Positions 13,441-15,154 of a DNA stretch of 15,154 nt are shown here, in pieces. Both the position numbers and the translations under genes were made by a program. Under the pieces are notes generated by a model. The model was not told the origin of the DNA. It made no database searches and saw nothing but the letters and a program-made list of their open reading frames with translations. This DNA is from 2-02-FULL-62-17 sp046153355 (GTDB lineage: Bacteria > Pseudomonadota > Gammaproteobacteria > Burkholderiales > SG8-39). How positions within the stretch are numbered: position 1 is the stretch's first letter; each line of letters starts with the position of its first letter. The stretch spans positions 1 to 15,154 of the forward strand of contig JBJXEY010000409.1 in assembly GCA_046153355.1 (NCBI GenBank). The letters run 5' to 3'.

Positions 13441-15154
13441 CAGATGCTCTCCTCAACGCGTTCACTCTCGGGCGGCAAATTCACTGGTTTCATCGGCGCA
13501 TCGGGCGCGACACCTAAATTTCGCAACGCCCCCTCCATCAGCTTGGCGAATACCGGCGCGGCAACATCACCACCGTAATGCTTGCCAGCCGAGGGCTCGT
13601 CCACGGTCACCGCGATTACCAGGCGCGGATTGCTCACCGGCGCGAAACCGACGAACGACGCGCGATACTTATGGCTTGCGTAACCTGAGCCTTCAATTTT
13701 GTGCGCGGTTCCCGTTTTGCCGGCGACGCGGTAACCCATGATTTGCGCCTTGGGTGCGGTGCCGCCCGGCCCGGCCGCGGCTTCCAACATCGCGCGCACG
13801 GCACGTGCGGTGTCGGTGGAAATCACCCGTCGTCCGGCCACGATGCCAGTAGTTTTCAGAAACGACACGGGTACCAGTTCGCCATCGCGCGCGAAAATGG
13901 TATAGGACTGTGCAAGCTGAAACAATGAAACCGACAAACCATAGCCGTAGGACATGGTTACCTGCTCGATCGGACGCCAGGTTTTATGCGGACGCAATCG
14001 ACCCGACACGGCGCCGGGAAACGGCACACTGGGAACAATCCCAAATCCGGATTTGCTGAACATCTCCCACATATCCTCGCGCGAGAGCGACATGGCGATT
14101 TTTGAGGTACCGACGTTGCTCGATTTCTGCAGCACCTGCGCAACACTCAACGCACCCAACGGGTGCGCATCGCTGACGGTGGCCTTGCCAATCGTCAATT
14201 TTCCCGGTGAGGTTTGAATGATGGTATCGGCGCGCACGCGCCCCTCCTCCAATGCCAAGGCAATGGTGAACGGTTTCATTGTTGAGCCGGGCTCGAAGGT
14301 GTCGGTCAACACACGATTGCGCAATTGCGCGCCCACCAACTTCGCCCGGTTGTTCGGGTTGTAGGTGGGCAGATTCACCATCGCGAGCACTTCACCGGTG
14401 GTTACATCGAGCACCAGCACGGCCGCGGCCTTGGCGCGATGCGCCTCAAGCGCCAAGCTCAATTGCGTGTAGGCCAGGCTTTGAATGCGCGCGTCGATTG
14501 CCAGCGTCAAATCGCGGCCATCACGCGCCGGTTTGATCGATTCCATATCCTCAACGATCTGCCCCTTGCGATCGCGTATCACGCGGCGCGCGCCGGCCTT
14601 GCCGGCAAGATCATCTTGAAACGCAAGCTCAATGCCTTCCTGGCCGGCGTCATCAGCGCCTGTGAAACCCAGTACATGCGCCATCACTTCGCCGCCCGGG
14701 TAATAGCGCCGGAATTCCCGATTCTGATAAAGACCGGGAATGCGCAGTTCCGCGATGCGATCAGCGATTTCGGGTGGAACCTGCCGTTTGAGATAAACGA
14801 AATCGCGCTCGGTGGATTGGATGCGTTTGCGAATATCTTCGCCGGGCATGCCCAACAGCGCGCCAAGGCGCGCGAGGCTATCGTCCTCGAACTTGATTTC
14901 ATCGGGCTCAGCCCAAATGGATTTAACCGGCGTGGATATCGCCAGCAATTCGCCATTGCGATCGGTAATCCGCCCTCGATTGGCAGTGATCTCCATTACC
15001 CGGCTATAGCGCGACTCGCCCTTGGCACGAAGAAAATCGTTATTCCACCCTTGAAGATAGGCGGCCCGAATCACCAAGGCCAAGAACCCAAGGAGAAAAA
15101 ATACCAGGAGGAGGCGCGAACGCCATGCCGGCAAGCGAAGTTCGAGCACTGGAC
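13440..15154 (-). CDS. ftsI: Septal transpeptidase FtsI / PBP3 (5' end probably cut)
   Basis: FtsI is the monofunctional class B penicillin-binding protein that cross-links septal peptidoglycan, working with FtsW. Counting from the GTG at 15149, the visible product is 569 residues. It has a short basic cytoplasmic start (LPAWRSR), one membrane segment (about 13-29), a pedestal domain opening with the conserved NRGRITDRNGELLA (57-70), and a transpeptidase domain with the three active-site motifs: STMK (289-292, nucleophile Ser289), SSN (343-345) and KTG (478-480). The C-terminus is complete and ends ERVEESI. The frame is open to the window edge and the GTG has no room for a visible ribosome binding site, so the true start, just after ftsL in a normal dcw cluster, probably lies a few codons outside. 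Confidence 0.96.
   Translation of the reverse strand, partial: PVLELRLPAWRSRLLLVFFLLGFLALVIRAAYLQGWNNDFLRAKGESRYSRVMEITANRGRITDRNGELLAISTPVKSIWAEPDEIKFEDDSLARLGALLGMPGEDIRKRIQSTERDFVYLKRQVPPEIADRIAELRIPGLYQNREFRRYYPGGEVMAHVLGFTGADDAGQEGIELAFQDDLAGKAGARRVIRDRKGQIVEDMESIKPARDGRDLTLAIDARIQSLAYTQLSLALEAHRAKAAAVLVLDVTTGEVLAMVNLPTYNPNNRAKLVGAQLRNRVLTDTFEPGSTMKPFTIALALEEGRVRADTIIQTSPGKLTIGKATVSDAHPLGALSVAQVLQKSSNVGTSKIAMSLSREDMWEMFSKSGFGIVPSVPFPGAVSGRLRPHKTWRPIEQVTMSYGYGLSVSLFQLAQSYTIFARDGELVPVSFLKTTGIVAGRRVISTDTARAVRAMLEAAAGPGGTAPKAQIMGYRVAGKTGTAHKIEGSGYASHKYRASFVGFAPVSNPRLVIAVTVDEPSAGKHYGGDVAAPVFAKLMEGALRNLGVAPDAPMKPVNLPPESERVEESI
13449..13454 (-). promoter_or_regulatory. Strong ribosome binding site at the ftsI-murE junction
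   Basis: GAGGAG on the minus strand, 8 nt before the ATG at 13440 and inside the last codons of ftsI. It is better than either site upstream of the murE GTG candidates, yet it drives a frame of only 18 codons. Confidence 0.6.

Overview
This window is an almost gap-free stretch of a division and cell wall (dcw) gene cluster. Every real gene lies on the minus strand, so transcription runs from high to low coordinates. In transcription order it holds ftsI (its 5' end probably cut by the window edge), murE, murF, mraY, murD, ftsW, murG, murC, murB, ddlB, ftsQ, ftsA and the first 52 codons of ftsZ. The gene order, with murB between murC and ddlB and ddlB-ftsQ-ftsA-ftsZ at the end, together with the protein features, points to a Gram-negative proteobacterium. 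The best fit is a fairly GC-rich betaproteobacterium; I cannot fix the order or genus. MurE carries a DNPR motif, which fits meso-diaminopimelate peptidoglycan.

Region 15154-9296 carries the septal transpeptidase FtsI, two Mur ligases (MurE adds meso-DAP, MurF adds D-Ala-D-Ala) and MraY, which makes lipid I. Region 9289-3308 carries MurD (adds D-Glu), the septal glycan polymerase FtsW, MurG (lipid I to lipid II), MurC (adds L-Ala) and MurB (makes UDP-MurNAc). Region 3311-1 carries DdlB, which makes the D-Ala-D-Ala used by MurF, and the divisome proteins FtsQ, FtsA and FtsZ. Together they encode nearly the whole cytoplasmic route from UDP-GlcNAc-enolpyruvate to lipid II, the septal synthase pair FtsW/FtsI, and the scaffold that places it at the division site.

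The genes are packed tightly. Several stop/start pairs overlap (ATGA at murE/murF and murC/murB; GTGA at murG/murC and murB/ddlB; TGATG at murF/mraY; longer overlaps at murD/ftsW and ddlB/ftsQ). This suggests one operon with translational coupling. Several genes are best read from GTG rather than from the longest open frame. The only sizeable gap is the 143 bp between ftsA and ftsZ. No RNA genes, mobile elements, CRISPR arrays or terminators were seen.

This is a conserved housekeeping region and I see no undescribed system in it. The one local oddity worth checking is the ftsI-murE junction. There a strong ribosome binding site drives an 18-codon open frame, not murE itself, and murE lies in the same frame as ftsI with a single TGA between them.
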